A DNA stretch of 64,000 nt from Halorubrum distributum JCM 10118 (lineage in GTDB: Archaea; Halobacteriota; Halobacteria; Halobacteriales; Haloferacaceae): the NCBI RefSeq assembly GCF_000337335.1, contig NZ_AOJN01000055.1:1-64000 (forward strand), in the 5' to 3' direction. This document shows, piece by piece, positions 1 to 7,729 of this stretch (within the stretch, counting starts at the first letter, position 1; every line of letters starts with the position of its first letter). Made by a program: the position numbers and the translations under genes. Under the pieces are notes generated by a model, which searched no databases, was not told the origin of the DNA, and worked only from the letters and a program-made list of their open reading frames with translations.

Positions 1-3
1 GTC

Positions 4-25
4 GGACACCGCTGACGCGGTGTCC
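4..25. terminator. Perfect hairpin, possible terminator or processing stem of a transcript outside the window
   Basis: GGACACCGC (4-12) and GCGGTGTCC (17-25) form a perfect 9-bp stem with a TGAC loop, followed by the pyrimidine-rich TTGTCCTCTT. It could end a transcript that enters from the left edge. The gene it would serve is not visible, so the role is inferred. Confidence 0.35.
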
Positions 26-88
26 TTGTCCTCTTCGACTCGACAGCAGCAGCTCAGCAGTATCAACAATCTCCTACAGAAGAGCGCT

Positions 89-200
89 CGATTATTTATA
101 AACGGGCGGTTAGGGCTTCGGCGGTAGTCACTGTCGATCTGCTGGCGTCGATTCATAAACAGGCGGCTGGGACTTTGGCGATTCCCGGTGGTCCGCGGCC
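89..200. repeat. Two degenerate tandem units of a ~57-bp intergenic repeat
   Basis: Unit 1 (about 94-138) has TTTATAAACGGGCGG, then GGGCTTCGGCGGTAGTC. Unit 2 (about 152-194) has CATAAACAGGCGGCTGGG, then ACTTTGGCG. The GGGCTT/GGACTT cores are 57 nt apart. The same two-unit layout recurs near 58776-58862. Neither unit is coding. The family and function are unknown to me; it looks like a dispersed haloarchaeal intergenic repeat. Confidence 0.6.
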
Positions 201-326
201 GCTCATTTATAAATAATCCCACGAGACGAGGCGCGTCGCTCTCAGTTCAGCGGCAACTGCTTATAAATGCGAACTCATCGAAATCGACGCCGGACTGCCG
301 AACCGCCCCGACAGTCCCGACGGCCG
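201..326. other. Intergenic stretch with TATA-like sites, no gene seen
   Basis: This completes the 326-base gene-free left end. It contains ATTTATAAATAAT (205-217) and CTTATAAAT near 260-268, both good TATA-like sequences, but no convincing open frame starts 25-30 nt from either. They may be remnants of the repeat family to the left or promoters of a non-coding transcript. Confidence 0.3.
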
Positions 327-539
327 TCACTCGCTGATGAAGTACCGGTAGCCACCGAGCGCGACGGCGAGGACGGCGGCGGCCGCGCCGACGAGGAACA
401 GCGCGGTGCTGCCGGAGTCGTAGCCGTACGGGACGGCGAGGTCGGTCCACCGGTCCAACGCGAGGAGGGCGACCGCGAGGAGGGCGACGGCCGCGCCGAC
501 GGCCCTCCCGAGCGGGGAGTTCGATCGGCTGCCGGGCAT
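327..539 (-). CDS. Small two-helix membrane protein
   Basis: A 70-residue protein. A short basic N-terminus (MPGSRSNSPLGR) is followed by a hydrophobic helix (about residues 12-28), a polar loop with DRWTDLAVPYGYDSG, and a second helix (about 46-64) ending in GGYRYFISE. Both helices are rich in Ala, Val and Leu. I do not recognise a family. Proteins of this shape are common and uncharacterised in haloarchaea. It lies downstream of the zinc-ribbon gene on the same strand, with an 80-nt gap. Coding status rests on the membrane pattern. Confidence 0.55.
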   Translation of the reverse strand: MPGSRSNSPLGRAVGAAVALLAVALLALDRWTDLAVPYGYDSGSTALFLVGAAAAVLAVALGGYRYFISE

Positions 540-619
540 ACGCGGCGATTCCGGCCTTCAACTGAAGTATTTTCCGGCGTAACGGATGCTGCCGCCCGAA
601 CGGGGGTCGACCCGACCGC

Positions 620-1102
620 TCACCAGAAGCCGCCGTCGGAGTCGTCCGGTCCGCCTGCCTCGCCCGGACCTCCCGGTCCGCGGGGTCCGCTCGGCCGCGG
701 GTCGGGGTTGATCTCGACGGGCTCCGCCTCCGCTTCCGGATCAATCTCTCGCCCCTCCTCGTAGCGGACGAACGAGAGGTAGAACGGCTCGCCGCAGCCG
801 ACGCCCTCGGCGTCGGGTTCCCGGTACGGCTCGTCGCCGCCGACGTCGGTGCCCCGCACGCCGTCGTGCGGGTCCCAGTCGACGCCGTCGCTCTCGCCGC
901 AGACGAACCGGACGCCGTCGGCCTCGACGGCAGTGTCATCGCTCTCGCCGTCCTCCTCCCCGTCGAACGGCTCCGTGGGCGCGACGTACGTCCATCCCTC
1001 CAGCGGGTACGGCGTCACCGACTTGTCCGCGAGATACCCCTCGCGGTCGAGCGCGACGAGCGTCCCGCAGTGCGGACAGTAGTACGTGACCGGGTAGCTC
1101 AT
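620..1102 (-). CDS. Zinc-ribbon-like protein with acidic and Pro/Gly-rich tail
   Basis: A 160-residue protein opening with MSYPVTYYCPHCGTLVALDR. Its CxxC knuckle (C9, C12) probably pairs with cysteines in VRFVCGES and GVGCGEPFYLSF to bind zinc. The middle is very acidic and the last 30 residues are rich in Pro, Gly and Asp. The start is supported by TTTATAAA at 1122-1129, about 24 nt upstream, as for a leaderless transcript. Function is unknown. It is divergent from the hydrolase gene to its right, whose start is problematic. Confidence 0.65.
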   Translation of the reverse strand: MSYPVTYYCPHCGTLVALDREGYLADKSVTPYPLEGWTYVAPTEPFDGEEDGESDDTAVEADGVRFVCGESDGVDWDPHDGVRGTDVGGDEPYREPDAEGVGCGEPFYLSFVRYEEGREIDPEAEAEPVEINPDPRPSGPRGPGGPGEAGGPDDSDGGFW

Positions 1103-2086
1103 ACGCCTCGTACGGTATCCATTTATAAACAGCCGTCGCCGCCGCGTCAGCTATTTGATCGTCCGGGGCGACGTTCCGACATCTCATCCGATACCCCCGC
1201 TGACGGCTCGGACGCATCGGACGGTCCCTCTGGCCTCGTCACGCGACGACGCCTCCTCTACGGCGCCGCGGGTGGAATCGGCCTCCTCGGGGGCGGCGGC
1301 CTCTACGTCGCGAACGCGCTCGACGGCGACGCCGGCGGGTACGAGGCGCCCGAGACGCAGCCGATGGTGTCGACGCGGGGGCGCCTCGACGCCGGCGACC
1401 CGACGGAGCGGTCGGGGGCGTGGGCGTTCGACGGGGCCGACTCCGTGGTCCTGTTCGTCCACGGTCTGGGGGCGGACGCGGAGTCGGCCCGAGATCTGGC
1501 GTACACCGCTCGGCTCGGACTCGCGGCGGCGAAGGAATCCAGCGAAGAGACCAGCGCCCGCCCCGTGATCGGCTACTCGTGGGCGTCCAACGTCGACTGG
1601 GGACCGGCCAAGGAGACCGCCGACGCCAACGGCGTCCCGCTCGCCGATTGGCTGACCGCCTGGGCGGACGAGGACGGCCGACCTGTCCACCTGTTCGCCC
1701 ACTCGCTCGGCGCCCGCGTGACGGGCGCGGCGCTCCGCGAACTCGCCGACTGCGGGCGGCCGGACGCCCTCGCCTCGGTCTCGCTGTTCGGCGGCGCGAT
1801 CCCGCGCGACAGCGCCGCCGTCGACGGCCGATACGGCCCCGCGATCGCGGCGATCGACGCACCGGTCTACAACTTCCACAGCCGGAACGACCGCGTCCTC
1901 GGCTGGGTGTACCGCGCCTCGGACCGGACGCGAGCGGTCGGGCACGGCGGGCTCGCTGAGGGCGCGACGGCGCCCGACAACTACGCCGACGTCGACGTCA
2001 CCGACCTGGTCGCGGACCACTACTCGTACGTCGAGCCGGAAGAGGGGTGTCTGCCGCGCGCGGTCGACCGACTCGGGTTCGAGTAG
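1070..2086 (+). CDS. Tat-exported alpha/beta hydrolase (start codon uncertain)
   Basis: The protein has a twin-arginine segment (TRRRLLYGAAGGIGLLGGGG) and then an alpha/beta-hydrolase fold. Visible elements are an oxyanion-type VLFVHGLGAD, the nucleophile elbow LFAHSLGARV (Ala-His-Ser-Leu-Gly, so the first Gly of the classical GxSxG is Ala), an acidic strand near YNFHSRNDRVLG and a terminal HYSYV that could supply the catalytic His. It is probably an exported esterase or lipase-like enzyme with unknown substrate. The start is unresolved. The nearest in-frame canonical codon before the Tat motif is GTG at 1070, inside the divergent gene. An ATC at 1181 sits where a start would be expected (ATC-TCA-TCC-GAT). 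Confidence 0.7.
   Translation: MRTVVRDRVAHTPRTVSIYKQPSPPRQLFDRPGRRSDISSDTPADGSDASDGPSGLVTRRRLLYGAAGGIGLLGGGGLYVANALDGDAGGYEAPETQPMVSTRGRLDAGDPTERSGAWAFDGADSVVLFVHGLGADAESARDLAYTARLGLAAAKESSEETSARPVIGYSWASNVDWGPAKETADANGVPLADWLTAWADEDGRPVHLFAHSLGARVTGAALRELADCGRPDALASVSLFGGAIPRDSAAVDGRYGPAIAAIDAPVYNFHSRNDRVLGWVYRASDRTRAVGHGGLAEGATAPDNYADVDVTDLVADHYSYVEPEEGCLPRAVDRLGFE
1122..1129. promoter_or_regulatory. TATA box between divergent zinc-ribbon and hydrolase genes
   Basis: TTTATAAA is palindromic and centred about 24 nt before the minus-strand start at 1102, which suits a leaderless mRNA. On the plus strand it could also fire the hydrolase gene with a start well downstream, near 1150-1181. Confidence 0.5.
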
Positions 2087-2178
2087 TCCGCCGGGCGCCT
2101 CGGCGCGCCGGCGGCGATTCGCTGCGCCGCCGGCTCGCCCCCGGAACCCCTTTTACCGGCGCGGCCGACCGTTCGGGC

Positions 2179-3021
2179 ATGATCGACGAGACCGTCGCCG
2201 AGATCCGGGCGATGCGGACCCACAGCACGTCGGCGGTGGCCGTGAAGGCGACGCGGTCGCTCGCGGACCTGCTCGACCGCGAGTACGTGACCGTCGACGA
2301 GTTCGAGCGCGACCTCGAACACAACGCGGGCGTGTTGCGCCGGTCGAACCCCTCCCACGCCGCGCTTCACAACGCGATGCGCGACGTTGAGCGCTCCATC
2401 GTCGGCGAGGCGACGAGCGTCGAGGGCGCGAAGCAGCTCTTGGAGGACGTGATCGCCCGCGTCGTCGACGACATCGAGACGGCGAAGGGCGAAGCGGCCG
2501 CCAACGCGGCCGAGCGCATCGAGGACGGCGACACGCTGCTCGTCCACGACTACTCGACGACGGTGCTGGAGGCGATCGAGAACGCCGCGCGCGACGGCGC
2601 CCACCTCACCGTCTACGTCACCGAGGCGCGCCCGCGCACACTCGGGCGCAAGACCGCTCGCGTCCTCGCGGGGATGTCCCGCGTCGAGACGCGGATGGTC
2701 GTCGACGGCGCGATGGGGTACGCCCTCCGGGACTGCGACCGCGTCCTCCTCGGAATCACTTGTATCACGGGCGGCACCTACTACAACCGGATCGGCACCT
2801 TCCCCCTCGTGGTCACCGCCCGCGAACTCGGCGTTCCCGTCACCGCGGTCGGCTCGGGCGCGAAGACCATCGAGGAGTTCCGCTTCGAGAACGAGTTCCG
2901 CGACGCCGTCGAGGTGATGCGCGAGCCCGTCGAGGACGTGGAGATCGAGAACCCCAGCTACGACGCCACGCCGATCGGGATGATCGACACCGTGATCACC
3001 GACGACGGCGTCCGGAACTGA
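2179..3021 (+). CDS. eIF2B-alpha-like / ribose-1,5-bisphosphate isomerase family protein
   Basis: A 280-residue protein of the eIF-2B alpha/beta/delta and 5-methylthioribose-1-phosphate isomerase superfamily. An N-terminal helical part is followed by the Rossmann-like half, with LLVHDYSTTVLEAIE, TEARPRTLGRKTA and a final GTFPLVVTARELGVPVTAVG. Archaeal members include ribose-1,5-bisphosphate isomerase of nucleoside salvage, while others carry only the name translation initiation factor. At 280 residues it is shorter than typical isomerases (about 320), so the substrate is uncertain. The ATG at 2179 is preceded by CCTTTTAC about 27 nt upstream, so an upstream GTG at 2047 is unlikely. Confidence 0.75.
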   Translation: MIDETVAEIRAMRTHSTSAVAVKATRSLADLLDREYVTVDEFERDLEHNAGVLRRSNPSHAALHNAMRDVERSIVGEATSVEGAKQLLEDVIARVVDDIETAKGEAAANAAERIEDGDTLLVHDYSTTVLEAIENAARDGAHLTVYVTEARPRTLGRKTARVLAGMSRVETRMVVDGAMGYALRDCDRVLLGITCITGGTYYNRIGTFPLVVTARELGVPVTAVGSGAKTIEEFRFENEFRDAVEVMREPVEDVEIENPSYDATPIGMIDTVITDDGVRN

Positions 3022-3166
3022 GCGGGCCACGGGCAAGTCGCGCGTGCCGCACCGGTCACCGTCGTACTTCTCGAGCGTCGCCGCAGCCGCTCGAACGCCG
3101 CGTAGCCCGTCGAACGACTCCGTGCGGCCCAAAACGCTTTGTGCGTGTACCGTGTTAACAGGTACA

Positions 3167-4153
3167 ATGAGCGTTCATCCGGGTTCGACGGCGGTCTTTC
3201 AGATTCCAGATCAGGGGGTGACGGGCGCGAACTGCGGGAGCGGCTGGTGCGAGCTGTGGGCGGTCGCGACCGAGCCGAGAGTGATCACGGCGGTCGCGCT
3301 CGCCGGCGTGCTCGCGCTGCTGGGGTTCGCGTACGTCCGCGACGCCGAGTCGGCCTGTCGCAGCGAGCGGCGCCGCGTCCTCGACGAGCGGGACGCGTTC
3401 GAGTCGTTCGCCGACCGGGTCGCGGGGATCGACACCGTCTCCGTCGCGACGGACGCGACGCCCTCCGGCGTGCCCGCCGGCGCGCTCCGCGGACTCGACG
3501 GCGCCGGCGGCGGCCGGCGCCCCGGAAACGGGCCGGCGGGCGACAACGGGACGCTGAGGCGGGTGATGGCCGCGTACCACGACACCGTGTTGTCGCTGCC
3601 CCACTACCGGGCCGAGTACGACGAGTCGGCCGCAGAGAGCCTGGCCGCCGAGCTCGGCCCGGACACGGCGACCGCGCTGGCGTCCGACGGGGGGTTGTCC
3701 GCCGGCACCCGGTCGGCGCTCGTCGACCGGAGCCGCCGCGCCGCCGAGGCGCGCGAGCGACTCGTCGACGCGATAGACGAGGAGATCGGTGAGCTGGGCG
3801 ACCGAGAGGCGACGCTGTCGTCGATCGACCGCCGCCGCCGACGGCTGCTCGGTCACTTGGAGGGGATCCGGTCCGGCCGCGAGACCGACGCGGCGATCGA
3901 CGTCTGGAACCGGCTGGCGGAGCTCGAAGAGGAGTGCGACGACCTCGCCGCCGATCGCCAGCGCTCGCTGGACGACCCGCCGCTGACCCCCGAAACGGCG
4001 CTCGACGGCGACCGCGAGCGCCCGTTCTACGACTACCTCTACGGCTCCACCGACGGGCCGCGGTACCCGATCCTCGCGCAGATCGCGGAGGTCGCCGACG
4101 GCATCCGGACGGACAGAGACCGCGTCGGCACGCGGATCACCGGCGGCCGCTGA
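3167..4153 (+). CDS. Membrane-anchored coiled-coil protein of haloarchaea
   Basis: A 328-residue protein. After about 35 polar residues with two cysteines (GSGWCELW) there is one transmembrane helix (about residues 37-56, VITAVALAGVLALLGFAYV). A long, charged, probably helical domain follows, with heptad-like stretches (RSRRAAEARERLVDAIDEEI; RRRLLGHLEGI). The conserved-looking end PRYPILAQIAEVADGIR closes the protein. It resembles uncharacterised haloarchaeal families annotated only by DUF number (perhaps DUF7260, not verified). The ATG at 3167 lies in GTACAATGAGC. Function unknown. Confidence 0.65.
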   Translation: MSVHPGSTAVFQIPDQGVTGANCGSGWCELWAVATEPRVITAVALAGVLALLGFAYVRDAESACRSERRRVLDERDAFESFADRVAGIDTVSVATDATPSGVPAGALRGLDGAGGGRRPGNGPAGDNGTLRRVMAAYHDTVLSLPHYRAEYDESAAESLAAELGPDTATALASDGGLSAGTRSALVDRSRRAAEARERLVDAIDEEIGELGDREATLSSIDRRRRRLLGHLEGIRSGRETDAAIDVWNRLAELEEECDDLAADRQRSLDDPPLTPETALDGDRERPFYDYLYGSTDGPRYPILAQIAEVADGIRTDRDRVGTRITGGR

Positions 4154-4166
4154 CCGCCTGGTAGTC

Positions 4167-4232
4167 GCTGTTCGCCCGCTGTTCGCCCGCTGTTCGCCCG
4201 CTGTTCGCCCGCTGTTCGCCCGCTGTTCGCCC
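4167..4232. repeat. Six perfect tandem copies of an 11-bp repeat, GCTGTTCGCCC
   Basis: Six identical head-to-tail 11-bp units begin at 4167, 4178, 4189, 4200, 4211 and 4222. They are flanked by degenerate copies reading GCTGACCGCC (4149-4158, overlapping the end of the preceding gene) and GCTGACCGCCC (4233-4243). The array fills the gap before the acyl-CoA synthetase promoter. Perfect identity suggests recent slippage. There are no spacers, so it is not a CRISPR array. Confidence 0.9.
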
Positions 4233-4284
4233 GCTGACCGCCCAGCGACCGCTCCGAGCGGAGAGAAACTCAAAACTACCGGAT

Positions 4285-4293
4285 TGTTTATGA
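4285..4293 (+). promoter_or_regulatory. TATA box of the acyl-CoA synthetase gene
   Basis: TGTTTATGA lies 24-32 nt upstream of the ATG at 4317, the expected distance for a leaderless archaeal mRNA. It sits about 50 nt after the 11-bp tandem repeat. Confidence 0.55.
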
Positions 4294-4316
4294 AGGTAGG
4301 GCGGGACTGAGCGTGT

Positions 4317-6446
4317 ATGAGTTGGCAAGCGGCGGAACGAGCGTTCACGGACGACGCGGTCGCCCGGGAAACGCTCTCCGAGATGTTCGAACGCACCGCG
4401 GAGCGACACGCTGACCGGATCGCGCAGCGGTACAAGGGGGGGATCCACGACCGGTCGCTCGTCGCCGACGGGGTCGTTCCGGAGGCGCCCGCGGGCGAGT
4501 ACGCCGACCTGACGTACGCCGAGATGCGCGGGATCGTCCGGAACCTCGCCGCGGGCTTCCGCGAACTCGGCGTCGACGACGACACGCGGGTGGCGATGTA
4601 CTCGCAGACGCGCATGGAGTGGGCCCAGACAGACTTCGCGGCGCTGGCCGCGGGCGCCGTCGTGACGACGGTCTACGCCTCCTCGTCGCCGAGGCAGTTG
4701 CGGTACCTGCTGGAGGACCCCGAGGCGACCGTCGTCGTCGCCGAGAGCCGCGAGATGCTCGAGGACGTACTCGCGGTGCGCGGCGACCTCGAACACGATC
4801 TCGACGCGATCGTGACCGTCGACGACGTCGACACCGACGAGATATCGACCGCGGACGTCGGTGTCGACGCCGACGCGCTCGACGACGGCGCCCTCGACGA
4901 CGTGTACACCCTCGGCGAGGTCCACGAGCGCGGCGCCGACGCGTTCGACGAGGCGACCTACGAGGGGTGGATCGACGCGGCCGACGTCGGCGACCTCGCC
5001 AGTCTCATCTACACCTCCGGCACCACCGGGAAGCCGAAGGGCGTCCGCCTCACGCACGCGAACTTCCGCGACAACGTCTCGCAGTGTTACCGTCGGTTCG
5101 CCGACCGACCCGACCGCGACCCGGGGGTACCCGGTATCTCCGCGGAGACGACCACCCTCTCGTTCCTCCCGCTGGCGCACGTCTTCGAGCGGATGGCGGG
5201 CCACTACATGATGTTCGCCGCCGGCGCGACGGTCGCGTACGCGGAGAGCCCCGACTCGCTCCGGGAGGACTTCGGGCTGGTGCGCCCGACGACGACGACC
5301 AGCGTCCCGCGCGTCTACGAGAAGCTGTACGACGCGATCCGCGAACAGGCGGGCGAGTCGCCCGTGAAGGAGCGCATCTTCGAGTGGGCGGTCGGCGTCG
5401 GCCGCGCGCACCACGAAGCCGACGACCCCGGGGCCCTGCTCGACGCCAAGCGCGCGGTCGCCGACCGGCTCGTCTTCTCGTCGGTCCGGGACGCGATCGG
5501 CGGCAACGTCGACTTCTTCATCTCGGGCGGCGGGTCGCTGTCGGCCGAGCTGTGCGCGCTGTACCACGCGATGGACCTCCCGATCCTGGAGGGGTACGGG
5601 CTGACGGAGACGTCGCCGGTGATCTGCGTCAACCCGCCCGAGCGGCCGCAGGTGGGGACCATCGGCCCGCCGGTCGTGAACACAGAGATCGCGATCGACG
5701 GCTCCGTCGTGGGCGAGGAGGTCGCGGACCTGGCCGGCGACGTGGGCGAACTCCTCGTCCGCGGCCCGCAGGTGACGGACGGCTACTGGAACCGCCCGGA
5801 CGCGACCGCGGAGGCGTTCGTCGACGCGGACGACCTCCCCGACGACGTCGTCACCGCCGGGACCCCGGCCGACGAGCGCGTTGGCGTCGACGGGGAGGGA
5901 TCCGACGACGCGGACGACGACAGGGCGGCCGAAGACGCGGCGCCGGCCGCCGCGGAGCCGTGGTTCCGCACCGGCGACATCGTCCAGCTCAGGCCGGACG
6001 GGTACGTCGCCTTCCGCGAGCGCGCCAAGCAGCTGCTCGTGCTCTCGACCGGGAAGAACGTCGCCCCCGGCCCCATCGAGGACCGCTTCGCCGCCAACGA
6101 GTTCGTCGAGCAGTGCGTCGTCCTCGGGGACGGCCGGAAGTTCGTCTCCGCGCTCATCGTGCCGAACTTCGAGAAGATCGCGGCGTGGGCCGACGCCGAG
6201 GGGATCGACCTGCCCGACGAGCACGCGGCGATCTGCCGCGACGACAGGGTCCGCGAGCGGATTCAATCGGAGGTCGACCGCGTGAACGAGGAGTTCGAGT
6301 CGTACGAGAAGATCAAGCAGTTCCGACTCGTCGAAGAGGAGTTCACCGAGGACAACGACCTGCTCACGCCGACGATGAAGAAGAAGCGGCGGAACATCTT
6401 AGACCGGTTCGCCGACGAGGTCGAACTGATCTACGAGGAGGACTAA
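4317..6446 (+). CDS. Long-chain acyl-CoA synthetase (AMP-forming)
   Basis: A 709-residue adenylate-forming enzyme that activates fatty acids to acyl-AMP and then acyl-CoA in the cytoplasm. Residues 232-242 are the P-loop-like YTSGTTGKPKG. FLPLAHVFERMAG, GYGLTETSPVI and WFRTGDIVQL follow (the Asp contacting ribose), and the C-terminal swivel domain contains KNVAPGPIEDRF. The family is usually about 600-650 residues. The extra length is a very acidic Ala/Asp-rich insert (about residues 510-545) just before the TGD motif. A long open frame on the opposite strand is a codon-bias shadow. Confidence 0.9.
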   Translation: MSWQAAERAFTDDAVARETLSEMFERTAERHADRIAQRYKGGIHDRSLVADGVVPEAPAGEYADLTYAEMRGIVRNLAAGFRELGVDDDTRVAMYSQTRMEWAQTDFAALAAGAVVTTVYASSSPRQLRYLLEDPEATVVVAESREMLEDVLAVRGDLEHDLDAIVTVDDVDTDEISTADVGVDADALDDGALDDVYTLGEVHERGADAFDEATYEGWIDAADVGDLASLIYTSGTTGKPKGVRLTHANFRDNVSQCYRRFADRPDRDPGVPGISAETTTLSFLPLAHVFERMAGHYMMFAAGATVAYAESPDSLREDFGLVRPTTTTSVPRVYEKLYDAIREQAGESPVKERIFEWAVGVGRAHHEADDPGALLDAKRAVADRLVFSSVRDAIGGNVDFFISGGGSLSAELCALYHAMDLPILEGYGLTETSPVICVNPPERPQVGTIGPPVVNTEIAIDGSVVGEEVADLAGDVGELLVRGPQVTDGYWNRPDATAEAFVDADDLPDDVVTAGTPADERVGVDGEGSDDADDDRAAEDAAPAAAEPWFRTGDIVQLRPDGYVAFRERAKQLLVLSTGKNVAPGPIEDRFAANEFVEQCVVLGDGRKFVSALIVPNFEKIAAWADAEGIDLPDEHAAICRDDRVRERIQSEVDRVNEEFESYEKIKQFRLVEEEFTEDNDLLTPTMKKKRRNILDRFADEVELIYEED

Positions 6447-6509
6447 TGCCGTCCGTCTCGGCGGGTCTCCCGAGAAAGTCCTAAACGTCGGGAAGGAGTA
6501 CCGCACTCG

Positions 6510-7685
6510 ATGACCTCCCTGACCCCCCGCGTCGGATTCGCCGCGCTCGGCGTCCTCTCTGCCGGGCTCGGCGCCGGACATCTGGCGCTCCAGGGGGGTG
6601 GCGTGGGCTCGCTGCTCGAGTCGGCGCTGATCGTCGGGCTCTCCGGCTTCGTCTTCTACACGGTGTACGACCTGCCCGACTGGGGAATCTCGGTGTCCGG
6701 CCGGTGGCGGGCGGTCCGGATCGCCGCCCTGACCGCCCTCTCGTTCGCCGCGCTCGCCGGCGTCGTCTGGCTCATCTGGCTGCTCGAACACCACGCGTTC
6801 AAGCTTTCCTTTCTGATCTCGTTCGCCGCGAGCCTCGGCGCGGCGGTCGGGTCTCGTGCGGGACCGTACGCGGTGAAGGCCGACGAACAGCTCGCCGAAG
6901 CGCAGGAGCTCGCCACCCTGCTCTCCATCAACGACCGCGTGCTGCGCCACAACATCCGCAACGAGCTGTCGGTCGGGCTCGGCTACCTCGACGGGATCGA
7001 GGACGTCGAGGACGACGCGGAGGTCGCGGAGCGGGCGGCGATCGCTCGGACGCACCTCGAAGCCCTCGTCGAGACGAGCGAGCGGACCCGCCGGATCGCG
7101 TCGATCTGGCGGACCGAGTCGCGTCAGTCGTTCGACCTCGTCGCCGTCGTCGAGGAGCGAGTAGCGGAGTTGACCGCGGAGGCGCCCGGCGTCGCCGTCC
7201 GGACGGAGCTGCCGGACCGCTGTCTCGTCCGTGCGCACCCGTCGCTCCCGCTCGCGATCGAGGAGGCGCTGCGGAACGCGATCGAACACAACGACGACGA
7301 CGTGACGGTCACGGTGCGCGTGGATCGGGACGACGACGCGACGACCCTCTCGATCGCGGACACCGGGCGGGGGATCCCGGAGATCGAACGGGAGACGCTC
7401 CGGAACGCCGAGGAGACGCCGCTGGAACACACCGAGGGACTCGGGCTGTGGCTGATATACTGGACCGTGACCCGGGCCGGCGGAACGGTCGAGTTCGCGG
7501 AGAACGACCCGCACGGGACCGTCGTCCGGATCCGGCTCCCGGATCACCTCGAATCCGACGGGTCGATCGGCCCGGTCCCGGAGGCCGTCGGACTCGGCGA
7601 TCGGGCGGAGAGGCCTTCCGGATGGAGCGATTCTGACTTCGCCGGAACCGGGAGAACGGAGCCGGATCAGGACGGGCCCGCCTGA
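6510..7685 (+). CDS. Membrane sensor histidine kinase
   Basis: A 391-residue protein. About 115 hydrophobic residues with four likely transmembrane helices are followed by a phosphoacceptor region with RHNIRNELSVGLGYLDG. This HNIRN box is the haloarchaeal version of the HDLRN/HELRTP motif, with the phospho-His inside it. The HATPase domain follows, with an N box near EALRNAIEHNDDD, the G1 box IADTGRGIPEIE and the G2 region EGLGLWLIYWTV. A disordered tail of about 45 residues ends it. No response regulator is adjacent, so its partner is unknown. Confidence 0.85.
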   Translation: MTSLTPRVGFAALGVLSAGLGAGHLALQGGGVGSLLESALIVGLSGFVFYTVYDLPDWGISVSGRWRAVRIAALTALSFAALAGVVWLIWLLEHHAFKLSFLISFAASLGAAVGSRAGPYAVKADEQLAEAQELATLLSINDRVLRHNIRNELSVGLGYLDGIEDVEDDAEVAERAAIARTHLEALVETSERTRRIASIWRTESRQSFDLVAVVEERVAELTAEAPGVAVRTELPDRCLVRAHPSLPLAIEEALRNAIEHNDDDVTVTVRVDRDDDATTLSIADTGRGIPEIERETLRNAEETPLEHTEGLGLWLIYWTVTRAGGTVEFAENDPHGTVVRIRLPDHLESDGSIGPVPEAVGLGDRAERPSGWSDSDFAGTGRTEPDQDGPA

Positions 7686-7729
7686 GCCGACGCCCCGGAG
7701 AAATACCGCTGGCGACGTGGCTCGGGTCG

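Noticed and set aside
1-326. Left end considered as a replication origin
   Set aside because: No origin-recognition-box pattern or nearby orc1/cdc6 gene was seen; the AT-rich parts belong to a repeat found also at 58.8 kb.
4167-4232. Tandem repeats considered as CRISPR
   Set aside because: Units are 11 bp and contiguous, with no spacers and no cas genes.
4137-6266. 709-codon minus-strand frame over the acyl-CoA synthetase
   Set aside because: Arg/Val/Asp-rich shadow of the plus-strand gene, no motifs; its end runs into the 11-bp tandem repeat.
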